A DNA stretch of 12,414 bases from Geobacter sp. UBA6802 (GTDB lineage: Bacteria; Desulfobacterota; Desulfuromonadia; Geobacterales; Pseudopelobacteraceae), in assembly GCA_002452325.1 (NCBI GenBank), contig DKFG01000191.1, positions 665 to 13,078 on the forward strand. Reading direction: 5' to 3'. A model generated the notes under the pieces. It saw nothing but the letters and a program-made list of their open reading frames with translations, ran no database searches and had not been told where the DNA came from. A program made the translations under genes and the position numbers. This document shows positions 5,617 through 12,013 of this stretch, one piece after another (the first letter of the stretch is position 1; each line of letters opens with the position of its first letter).

Positions 5617-7686
5617 TTACAGTCCCGGATACAAGGTCTGCAAATGGGCCTTCATGGCCGGACTCAACTGCTTGAACAGCCGGGCGTTGTATGAAGCGTT
5701 GTACGGAACCCCTTGCGAGGTCAGATCAACAAACTGGATGGATGGGTCGGTATCTCCGGTGTCCAGGGTTTGCACACCAGACTGCGGACGGCTCGGATCC
5801 ATGGTGGGCAAAGGAACTCCGGGGCTTAATTCCGCATAGTTTTTCGGATTCCCCTTCAACTCACCATGCAGTATCTGCTGTGTAGCAATGGCATACTTCC
5901 GTGATGTTGCCGCAGGGGTCCCCTCTTTAACCGCGATATCAACATTCACCGCCTCGATTGAAACCGTATAGTCGCTATTGAGGTATATCTCAAAGGTACG
6001 GAACTGCTGCGGAAAATCACGCAGCGACGAGCTTAGGACCTGCCAGAATCCTTTTTCAGGAGCACCTGTCGGATCAGGTGATTTCAATGCCTTAACGGTA
6101 TTGACATGCAGATGCCCGGCGATCCACATCAGCAGGTTGGTAGAGCTCTGAAGCTTAGTGACCAGTTCTGTGATGGTGCAGGCATTCGCTATTGTGGCGT
6201 TCGCATCGCCGAGCCACCACTCCATTTCAGTCCCGATATTGTTAACAGCAATGGGGATGTGGCAGGCAATGATCATCAACTGATTGGCAGCCTGACCATC
6301 ATCAAGCTCTGCCTGCAGCCAGTCCCAGCGGGCCTTGTCCAGGAAACCGTGGCCATGGATATCTTTTGAACCGTCATCTTCCCGCTGGGTGTTGTCCAGC
6401 ACGATTACCTTGAGCGGCACATTTGACTTGGGCACAAAGCTGTAGCAGGCAAATCCGGCCCGTTCGTTGAGTGGCACCAGACCGATATTCTTGTTGGATG
6501 ATACCAGGTTGAAGCCATGCCCCTTCGGGCTGGTGGTGGTGTTGAAAAACTCCTGAATCCATTCCGTTCTATGCAAAGAGCGGCGGTTGGGATCGGCAAC
6601 AACTTTTGGAGGAGCGCTGTAATTTCCAACAGGGCCTGAGTAGAGAATGGCGCCGTAAGGGCTTGTACCATCAATAACCCCTTGATAATAATGCTGATAA
6701 CTCTGATCTTTTATCCGGTTAATATTGAACAGGCCCGGGAAGGTAGCGGTATTGGGAGTAAGCAGCTCATTGGGCGCTGACCAGACCGTATCGCTGATGT
6801 ATGACGTGTCGAGGCCGTTTTCATAGACAGGGAACGATCCGATCAGGAAGTGGTCATGGTTACCCAGAACCTGATAGAACGGGATCGACTGGTCAAGGCC
6901 GGCCGCCTTGAACGGTTTCTGAAAGTCAGTGGTGTCAGCGCCACGGTGATCGCCGGAACTGGGGGTAATCACCTTGCCGTCAATGATATCGATATACCAC
7001 CTGAGTTCGTTGTACATGCTGGTGTTACAGACATCCCCCAGAGAAATGAAGAAATCAAAGGGGTCTTTCCTGTGCAGGGCGTTTGCCGTCTGAATGGCAG
7101 CGTCAAAGGTCTGGGGGGTGTACAGCATGACCCCGGAGTAGATGGAGCTGTTCTGTCCGGAGTACTCCGGATTCGATTTCTGGAGGTCAATAAACTGGTT
7201 TGGCGCTTCCTTGTCGGTCAGATGGATATCGGACATGGCAAAGAAATTGAGCAGTTTTGATTTTTTGGTGACTGATGCAGCGTTGTAAGTAGGCGGCATG
7301 ATATCGGTCCGCTGCACCATCGGCAGCGGCCAGTCCACATATTGCCACTTGCCATAGCCCAAACGGTCATAGTCCGGAATCTGGCGCAGTTGCTCCCACT
7401 TAAGCGCAGTTCCGCCATTGGGGCTCGTAGCCGGATCAGGCTTGGTCGGCAGCCCCAAAGGCGCAGTATAGGGAAACGAAATCATCCGCTGTGTGGTTTT
7501 CACCACCGTGGAATCAATGGGGTAGCCTGACACCTGCGGACTGCTGCTGTTGCTGCCGCAGCCAAAGCTCAAGCTTCCCAGTGAAATGCAGGCTGCTGTT
7601 CCGGCAGTGTATTTGATAAAATCCCGCCGTGATACTTCACCGGTTTTTTTCTGTTCATTGTTCTGGTTCTTGTCTTCGCTACTCAC
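5617..7686 (-). CDS. Tat-exported metallophosphoesterase (large-insert, calcineurin-like family)
   Basis: The protein is 689 residues and starts with GTG at 7686. AGGAGG lies 5 bases upstream and the GTGA overlaps the stop of the preceding small gene, which implies translational coupling. The N-terminus carries a Tat signal, EVSRRDFIKYTAG (Arg20-Arg21), then a hydrophobic stretch and Cys43, possibly lipid-modified. Metal-ligand motifs are AMSDIHLTD (Asp153, His155), SLGDVCN (Asp218), GNHDHF (275-278), ACHIP (His476) and AGHLH (524-527). The long inserts between motifs, and shared blocks such as IDGKVITPSSG and SSLRDFPQQFRTF, mark it as the same family as the 613-residue gene at the operon end. 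It differs mainly by extra sequence between residues about 605 and 670, rich in Pro, Asp and Gly. The role is extracytoplasmic phosphoester hydrolysis with unknown substrate. It is the first enzyme gene after the sigma-54 promoter. Confidence 0.92.
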   Translation of the reverse strand: MSSEDKNQNNEQKKTGEVSRRDFIKYTAGTAACISLGSLSFGCGSNSSSPQVSGYPIDSTVVKTTQRMISFPYTAPLGLPTKPDPATSPNGGTALKWEQLRQIPDYDRLGYGKWQYVDWPLPMVQRTDIMPPTYNAASVTKKSKLLNFFAMSDIHLTDKEAPNQFIDLQKSNPEYSGQNSSIYSGVMLYTPQTFDAAIQTANALHRKDPFDFFISLGDVCNTSMYNELRWYIDIIDGKVITPSSGDHRGADTTDFQKPFKAAGLDQSIPFYQVLGNHDHFLIGSFPVYENGLDTSYISDTVWSAPNELLTPNTATFPGLFNINRIKDQSYQHYYQGVIDGTSPYGAILYSGPVGNYSAPPKVVADPNRRSLHRTEWIQEFFNTTTSPKGHGFNLVSSNKNIGLVPLNERAGFACYSFVPKSNVPLKVIVLDNTQREDDGSKDIHGHGFLDKARWDWLQAELDDGQAANQLMIIACHIPIAVNNIGTEMEWWLGDANATIANACTITELVTKLQSSTNLLMWIAGHLHVNTVKALKSPDPTGAPEKGFWQVLSSSLRDFPQQFRTFEIYLNSDYTVSIEAVNVDIAVKEGTPAATSRKYAIATQQILHGELKGNPKNYAELSPGVPLPTMDPSRPQSGVQTLDTGDTDPSIQFVDLTSQGVPYNASYNARLFKQLSPAMKAHLQTLYPGL

Positions 7687-7922
7687 AGGCTCCTCCTTTG
7701 GTTGTGTTCACTACCCACCCGGCGCAGACCGGAATCAAGGTGCTCAGCAAGTTCTGCAATGCGTTGCAGTTCAAGGCTGTTGGATAACAGCAACAACTCT
7801 GTCGTGGTAAGATTATACCCTCCCTGCATGCAAGTTGCCTCAAGCGACTCTTGTGCATTGTGACGGAACCGCTCGTCGGTGATCAGTCGTCCCAATAATC
7901 CCTCAACCATTTCCTGTGACAT
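7683..7922 (-). CDS. Small NHLP/Os1348-clan-like protein leading the operon
   Basis: The protein is 79 residues. The ATG at 7922 is preferred because AGGAGG lies 4 bases upstream; a longer frame from 7961 has only a weak site and overlaps an operator-like repeat. The sequence VEGLLGRLITDERFR, a Leu-rich helix, then GGYNLTTTELLLL, resembles the LxRLxxDxxFR...GYxLTxEE pattern of Os1348/Franean1_4349-type proteins. These are grouped with nitrile-hydratase-leader-like (NHLP) RiPP precursors (from memory, not searched). The rest is helical and charged (ELQRIAELAEHLDSGLRR), with no signal peptide and no Cys/Ser/Thr-rich core. Its stop overlaps the GTG of the Tat phosphoesterase by 4 bp, so the two are made together. 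No YcaO, lanthionine synthetase, radical SAM or peptidase-transporter gene lies in the window, so RiPP status is unsupported. A regulatory or partner role is equally open. Confidence 0.72.
   Translation of the reverse strand: MSQEMVEGLLGRLITDERFRHNAQESLEATCMQGGYNLTTTELLLLSNSLELQRIAELAEHLDSGLRRVGSEHNQRRSL
7692..7697 (-). promoter_or_regulatory. Ribosome binding site that selects the GTG start of the 689-residue phosphoesterase
   Basis: Minus-strand AAGGAGG ends 5 bases before the GTG at 7686. It lies inside the last codons of the small upstream gene, which supports a non-ATG start and coupling between the two genes. Confidence 0.8.
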
Positions 7923-7926
7923 GATA

Positions 7927-7932
7927 CCTCCT
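7927..7932 (-). promoter_or_regulatory. Ribosome binding site for the NHLP-clan-like small protein
   Basis: Minus-strand AGGAGG lies 4 bases before the ATG at 7922. It is the strongest site in the leader and fixes the 79-residue start over the upstream in-frame ATG at 7961. Confidence 0.75.
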
Positions 7933-7944
7933 GCATAGACAGTG

Positions 7945-7960
7945 TGTCCCAAAACGGACA
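7945..7960. promoter_or_regulatory. Operator-like inverted repeat in the operon leader (site 1)
   Basis: TGTCC (7945-7949), six bases, then GGACA (7956-7960) form a perfect inverted repeat with the same arms and spacing as the two upstream sites. It lies about 30 bp downstream of the predicted transcript start and just before the ribosome binding site of the small leader gene. Here a bound activator could act as a roadblock or autoregulatory brake. It could instead be a leader RNA hairpin. Confidence 0.55.
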
Positions 7961-7993
7961 TTTATCCTGATGAGTGTTTACTGCATGTAGCAC

Positions 7994-8010
7994 AAGCGAA
8001 ACCCATGCCA
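7994..8010 (-). promoter_or_regulatory. Sigma-54 (-24/-12) promoter for the phosphoesterase operon
   Basis: The minus strand reads TGGCATGGGTTTCGCTT. The GG and GC dinucleotides are exactly 10 bases apart and the flanks TGGCA and GCT match the sigma-54 consensus (TGGCAC-N5-TTGCA); the T before GC is replaced by C. Transcription would start near 7984, leaving a leader of about 60 bases before the small NHLP-like gene. An NtrC-type activator gene sits directly upstream and paired repeats lie 80-110 bp behind the promoter, which fits. The AT-rich stretch between (8012-8060) could bend or bind IHF, but only a poor IHF match is visible. Confidence 0.78.
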
Positions 8011-8062
8011 GATGACAGAAATACGTAATTATAGGTAGTTGGCTTGATGCAATAAAGAGCTG

Positions 8063-8099
8063 TTGTCTCGTTTAGGACAATTTGTCCGTGGGCGGACAG
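8063..8099. promoter_or_regulatory. Tandem enhancer sites for the sigma-54 activator (sites 2 and 3)
   Basis: Site 2 is TTGTCT-N6-GGACAA (8063-8080) and site 3 is TTGTCC-N6-GGACAG (8082-8099). Both share the core TGTCY-N6-GGACA with the leader site at 7945-7960. Their centres are 19 bp apart, close to two helical turns, and lie about 87 and 106 bp upstream of the predicted start. This is the usual position and pairing of enhancer sites for NtrC-family proteins. The two sites abut, and their facing half-sites also form a perfect GGACAA-T-TTGTCC palindrome. The likely binder is the product of the adjacent gene, by location only. Confidence 0.7.
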
Positions 8100-8125
8100 T
8101 TGATTGAGCGGGACGGAGGGCAGGA

Positions 8126-9484
8126 TCAGTAAAACAGTTTGCGGGAGGCCTTTAGCAGGCGTGCGGCAGAGGATTTGTTGTTCTTACACTTATCAAGCGC
8201 CCATGCCATTAAGCGTTGATTGACGGCATCGAGTGAAAACTCAGCACAGGAGAAATTAAAAGACAGGGTAATCCGGTCATTGTCCAACTCTTCATGGCAC
8301 GGTACAGCTTGCTGTTGAAGACGCAGGTGTTCCGGCCGGATCAGGTCGCCATTGGTTACGATGGTGGCGTATTCAAGCAGGTTGCGCAGTTCCCGTACGT
8401 TGCCGGGCCAGTCATGAGAGATCAGCATGTCAAGGGCAGCTTTGGAAAGGCCTGGGAGCGGCTTTCCCTGGTGTTGCCTGAAGGTGTCCAGAAAAAGTTC
8501 TGCAAGTTGCGGGATATCTTCCCGGCGTTCCCGCAAGGGAGGAATCATAATGGGAAAGATGTTCAGACGATGGTAGAGGTCGCGTCGGAAGCTCCCCTGC
8601 CTGCAACATTCATCAAGATTGCGGTGGGTGGCGACAATCACCCTGAAGTCTGCAGCGACCTGCCGGTCAGAGCCGACCTTCTCATAAACGCGATCTTCAA
8701 GAAGGCGGAGCAGTTTTGGCTGCAACAACAGCGGCATATCGCCGATCTCGTCCAGAAACAAGGTGCCACCCTGGGCCCGGCTGCATTTGCCTTCACGTTC
8801 GTGGTCTGCTCCGGTAAAGGCCCCTTTGGCATGGCCGAACAGCTCGCTTTCCAGCAGGGTTTCCGGTATTGCAGCGCAGTTGACCGCCACAAAACTGGTC
8901 ATATTTTGACCCGAGGCAAGATGAATGGCCCGGGCCAGCACCTCCTTCCCCACCCCGCTTTCACCACAAACAGACACCGTGGTCCGGGGTGAGGCAGCCA
9001 CCTGTTGTGCCACTGCCAAAGTCTTTCCCATGACGGAAGAAACGCTGGTCATGCTCTGAAAACTGTACTGTTCCCGCTCGGAGTTCAGCATCCGGTCGTA
9101 ACTGACCCGCAGTCGGGCATGTTCCAGCAGACGCTCCACAACTACCACCAGCTCTTCCCAATTAAGCGGTTTCAACAGATAATCATCCGCCCCCTCTTTC
9201 ATGGCTGCCACCGCGCTGTCAACAGTCCCGTGGGCAGTAATCAGAACAAAGGGAAGCAGAGGATAACGGCTCCGTATCCGATGTAGCAGGGCAAGTCCGT
9301 CCATCTCCGGCATAACCATGTCGGACAGCACCAGATCAAAAGGAGTCTGTTCCAGCTCCGTCAAAGCCTCAACCCCTCCGGCAACGCAGGTTGTCCGGTA
9401 TCCGGCATCATCCAGATAGCCCTTGATCATGAAGCGGAAGCTCTGCGTGTCGTCAACGACGAGTATTCGTGCGCCAGCGTTCAT
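8126..9484 (-). CDS. NtrC-family sigma-54-dependent response regulator
   Basis: The protein is 452 residues. The receiver domain spans residues 5-120 with acidic pocket Asp11/Asp12, phospho-acceptor Asp55 (LVLSDMVMPEMDG), Thr83 and Lys105. The AAA+ sigma-54 interaction domain (about 148-375) has Walker A GESGVGKE (174-181), the sigma-54 contact loop GAFTGA (221-226), Walker B LFLDEIGD (242-249) and the arginine-finger segment FRRDLYHRLN (299-308). The C-terminal Fis-type helix-turn-helix (NKSSAARLLKASRKLFY) stops directly after the SRKLFY of the recognition helix, about 8-10 residues short of the usual end. The ATG at 9484 overlaps the kinase stop by 4 bp (ATGA), so kinase and regulator are a translationally coupled pair. 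It should accept phosphate from the kinase HPt domain and open the sigma-54 promoter 116-132 bp downstream of its own stop. Confidence in the family is very high; the target is inferred from position. Confidence 0.97.
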   Translation of the reverse strand: MNAGARILVVDDTQSFRFMIKGYLDDAGYRTTCVAGGVEALTELEQTPFDLVLSDMVMPEMDGLALLHRIRSRYPLLPFVLITAHGTVDSAVAAMKEGADDYLLKPLNWEELVVVVERLLEHARLRVSYDRMLNSEREQYSFQSMTSVSSVMGKTLAVAQQVAASPRTTVSVCGESGVGKEVLARAIHLASGQNMTSFVAVNCAAIPETLLESELFGHAKGAFTGADHEREGKCSRAQGGTLFLDEIGDMPLLLQPKLLRLLEDRVYEKVGSDRQVAADFRVIVATHRNLDECCRQGSFRRDLYHRLNIFPIMIPPLRERREDIPQLAELFLDTFRQHQGKPLPGLSKAALDMLISHDWPGNVRELRNLLEYATIVTNGDLIRPEHLRLQQQAVPCHEELDNDRITLSFNFSCAEFSLDAVNQRLMAWALDKCKNNKSSAARLLKASRKLFY

Positions 9485-11925
9485 CCGATATCCTTACTAT
9501 AGATTCTACCCAGCTGCTCAACCACCCTCTGTAATTCTTCAGGCGCTGCGGACGGCGCATTTTGCTGAATCCAGTCAGCCAGTTCCACCGGCTGCCGGTT
9601 TGTCATATATCCATACAGCCCTTTCAGGGTATGGGCAGCCCTGACAAGCTCCTTACGATCACCTTGGTCAAGGGAGGTATGCAGACAGCGCAGCTCTTTG
9701 TCAATATCCCTCAGTAACATTGCCCGGAAACTGTGGATACGCTCAGGATTATTACTCAATCCCTTCAGGGCCTCCTGATTAAACAGCGGTTCATGTTCCG
9801 GGGAGGCAGCCCGAATTCCTTCGCATTGCTGGGCAAGGACTCGTGCCAGTTGTTCCGGTACAAGCGGTTTTGACAGCACCGCATTGATTCCGGCGGTGTG
9901 GCAGGCTTCACGGGTTGCATTGTCAGCATCGGCGGTAATGGCCAGTATCGGCACCGCTGTTTCCGAGCGTTCCTGCTCCCGCTGCCTGACCCTGCGGGCG
10001 ACCTCAATGCCGTCAATGCCAGGCATGCGGATATCCAGCAGGATAAAATCAAAGAGTTGCTTTTCAGTCAACGACAGGGCCTGATGGCCATCTTCAGCCA
10101 GCGTCACCCAATGTCCCCATGAGGTCAGGATGTCCCCCAGCAGTTGCCGGTTGAAGCTGTTATCTTCAACCACCAGAACCGCACAAGATGCAAGTTTTAT
10201 CGGTGTGGCAAAAAGCTCTTCAGGCAACGGATCTGTTTCCGGAAGCGGCAGGTCAACGACAAAGCGGCTACCGGCCCCTTCTCTGCTATCAACAGCAATA
10301 GTGCCCTTCATCATATCCACCAGGCTGTGCACAATGGCCAGTCCAAGGCCGGTGCCCCCAAATTTGCGGGAAATCGTCGGATCAAGCTGGCGGAAGGGCT
10401 GAAAAAGCAACGGCAGAAAGGATTCGGGAATGCCGATACCGCTGTCCTTAACCTCGAAGCGGACAATTTGCTTTTCTGTATTCTCCACGCAGCTTATGGT
10501 GCAGGTGACTTCTCCGCTTTCGGTAAACTTGACGGCATTGGAAAGCAGGTTTGCCAAAATCTGACGAAGACGAAGCGGATCACCCAGCACCCAGGCTGGC
10601 AGATTATCGGCCACAAAAACCCTGAGTTCCAGCATCTTCTGACGTGCCAGTTGAACATATTGCTCTTCAAGCATGGCGGTAAACTGCCGCAGTTCGAACG
10701 GTACGGCCTCAAACTCCAGGTGCCCCGCCTCGATCTTGCTCATATCAAGTATGTTATTGACCAGATCCATCAGAGAGCGGGATGATTGTTCCAGAATTAC
10801 AAGGTACTGGTTGATTGTATCGGGATCAGTGGCCTTGCGGGCCAGGGAACTGAATCCCACCAGAGCGTTCAGCGGGGTACGGATTTCATGACTCATGGTG
10901 GCCAGGAACTGGCTCTTGGCTTTGCTGGCTTCTTCGGCTGCAGCCTTGGCCCGGCGTGATGCATCCTCTGCAAGCTTGCGCTCGGTTATTTCCCTGGTTA
11001 TGCCGTAGAACCCGGTTGCTTTTCCATCTGTATCACGCTCTGCCGAGTAACGTATCTCTGCCCACAACCATCTGCCATCCTTGCAACGATGCTCTGCCTC
11101 AAAGGTTATGGTGCCTGTCGGCGTTCCAAGCTGTTCAGACTCCTGCCGCAGTTGAGCCATTTTTTTGATCGTTGCGATCCCTTCCTCGTTAAACATCTCA
11201 AAGACATGGTGGCCGATCACTTCATCAGCTTTGTAGCCACGCAGCCGCTCATCCGCCGGACTGACATAGGTAAAGCGATACTCACTGTCCAGCCTCCAGA
11301 CGACATCCGATGCATTCTCGGTTAAAAGGCGATATTTGCTCTCGCTCTCCCGCAACGCCTCCTCGGTCTGCTTCTGCTCGACAATTATTCTTTCCAGATC
11401 TTTATTGGTGCGCTGCAGTTTGCTGTTAGTCTCGCAAAGCTGAGCCGTCTGCTCTGCAATCTGCTCTTGCAATATTCGGTTGCGTTCTTCCAATTCCTGC
11501 AGGGGATAGATTTCGCCATCTCTTGCCATGCCGTAGGAAAGGGAATAACTGCAATGCGAAATTTTCCATCCTCCTGATTCTTTACGGAATATAAGCGCCA
11601 GTCGGGCTGGCTTGCGTGACAGGACATATTCTTTGATCGGCAGGTGTATGGTTACTAAAGCAGTGGTTACAGCGACAGTATCAGAAAGGCACTGTATAGA
11701 CAGATCCTTAAGTTCCATCCGGACTGGTTCTTTTACCTGGGCAAAATCCTGCCTGGTAATGGCAACCCAAGCATCACGGTCCTTGACCAGAAAATCACCG
11801 CTCCCGGTAAAACCTGAAAAGTTTTCGCTGAACCATGAGGTAAGCCGGTCATCCCGTGATGCGTACATCTGCAGGTAGGTTTCAAGCAGGCATCTGATTT
11901 CGTTGTAGTCGCTTACCTTAAGCAT
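9481..11925 (-). CDS. Soluble hybrid histidine kinase with NTF2-like sensor, PAS, receiver and HPt domains
   Basis: The protein is 814 residues with no signal peptide or membrane helix. Order: an N-terminal SnoaL/NTF2-like (DUF4440-type) domain at about 5-130 (LLETYLQMYASRD, then LALIFRKESGGWKISHCSYS); a coiled coil at about 142-195; a PAS domain with PAC tail at about 196-315; HisKA with His346 (ATMSHEIRTPLN); a complete ATPase domain (N-box LLSNAVKF, DSGIGIP, GGTGLGLA at 523-530); a receiver with Asp631 (LLDIRMPGIDG) and Lys686; and a C-terminal HPt with His765 (AAHTLKG). This forms an internal His-Asp-His relay whose partner should be Asp55 of the coupled NtrC-type regulator. The signal is presumably cytoplasmic, perhaps a small molecule held by the NTF2-like or PAS pocket. 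The ATG at 11925 has no clear Shine-Dalgarno and sits in an inverted repeat; no better in-frame start exists before an upstream stop. Confidence 0.95.
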   Translation of the reverse strand: MLKVSDYNEIRCLLETYLQMYASRDDRLTSWFSENFSGFTGSGDFLVKDRDAWVAITRQDFAQVKEPVRMELKDLSIQCLSDTVAVTTALVTIHLPIKEYVLSRKPARLALIFRKESGGWKISHCSYSLSYGMARDGEIYPLQELEERNRILQEQIAEQTAQLCETNSKLQRTNKDLERIIVEQKQTEEALRESESKYRLLTENASDVVWRLDSEYRFTYVSPADERLRGYKADEVIGHHVFEMFNEEGIATIKKMAQLRQESEQLGTPTGTITFEAEHRCKDGRWLWAEIRYSAERDTDGKATGFYGITREITERKLAEDASRRAKAAAEEASKAKSQFLATMSHEIRTPLNALVGFSSLARKATDPDTINQYLVILEQSSRSLMDLVNNILDMSKIEAGHLEFEAVPFELRQFTAMLEEQYVQLARQKMLELRVFVADNLPAWVLGDPLRLRQILANLLSNAVKFTESGEVTCTISCVENTEKQIVRFEVKDSGIGIPESFLPLLFQPFRQLDPTISRKFGGTGLGLAIVHSLVDMMKGTIAVDSREGAGSRFVVDLPLPETDPLPEELFATPIKLASCAVLVVEDNSFNRQLLGDILTSWGHWVTLAEDGHQALSLTEKQLFDFILLDIRMPGIDGIEVARRVRQREQERSETAVPILAITADADNATREACHTAGINAVLSKPLVPEQLARVLAQQCEGIRAASPEHEPLFNQEALKGLSNNPERIHSFRAMLLRDIDKELRCLHTSLDQGDRKELVRAAHTLKGLYGYMTNRQPVELADWIQQNAPSAAPEELQRVVEQLGRIYSKDIG

Positions 11926-11966
11926 CTTCAGTACAGATGCTTGTGCAAGCTTTTGTGTGAAGATGC
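11920..11966 (-). promoter_or_regulatory. Inverted repeats covering the kinase start codon
   Basis: AAGCATCT (11920-11927) pairs perfectly with AGATGCTT (11935-11942), and GCATCTTCA (11922-11930) also pairs perfectly with TGAAGATGC (11958-11966). The start codon at 11923-11925 lies in the shared arm of both, so the two stems exclude each other. A third small palindrome, GCTTG-TG-CAAGC (11939-11950), lies between. With no clear ribosome binding site, this arrangement could limit or switch translation of the kinase. It could also be a DNA operator. Confidence 0.45.
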
Positions 11967-12013
11967 ATGGTATGGCAAGTCATGGCAAAATCCTTGAACA
12001 TAGTTTGAGCCTA

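Noticed and set aside
7815..7830. Gly-Gly in MQGGYNLT as a double-glycine leader cleavage site of a bacteriocin-like peptide
   Set aside because: It falls at the position of the conserved GYxLT helix start in NHLP-type proteins, with a long charged helix after it and no peptidase-transporter gene nearby.
7683..7961. Longer 92-residue start for the small leader protein
   Set aside because: The ATG at 7961 has only a weak AGGA 3 bases upstream and overlaps operator site 1; the ATG at 7922 has AGGAGG.
8083..8098. TGTCCG-TGGG-CGGACA as a terminator of the activator gene
   Set aside because: The stem is only 6 bp, no U-tract follows on the minus strand, and it matches the repeated operator pattern better.
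7923..8125. Pho-box phosphate control of the phosphoesterase operon
   Set aside because: No tandem CTGTCAT-like direct repeats are visible; the region holds a sigma-54 promoter and inverted repeats instead.
8294..8992. Open frame of 232 codons on the plus strand inside the activator gene
   Set aside because: It is antisense to the AAA+ domain with Walker A, GAFTGA and Walker B intact; no independent motif is seen.
10144..10785. Open frame of 213 codons on the plus strand inside the kinase gene
   Set aside because: It lies opposite the well-supported ATPase and receiver domains, has no recognisable domain or ribosome site, and is composed as an antisense shadow.
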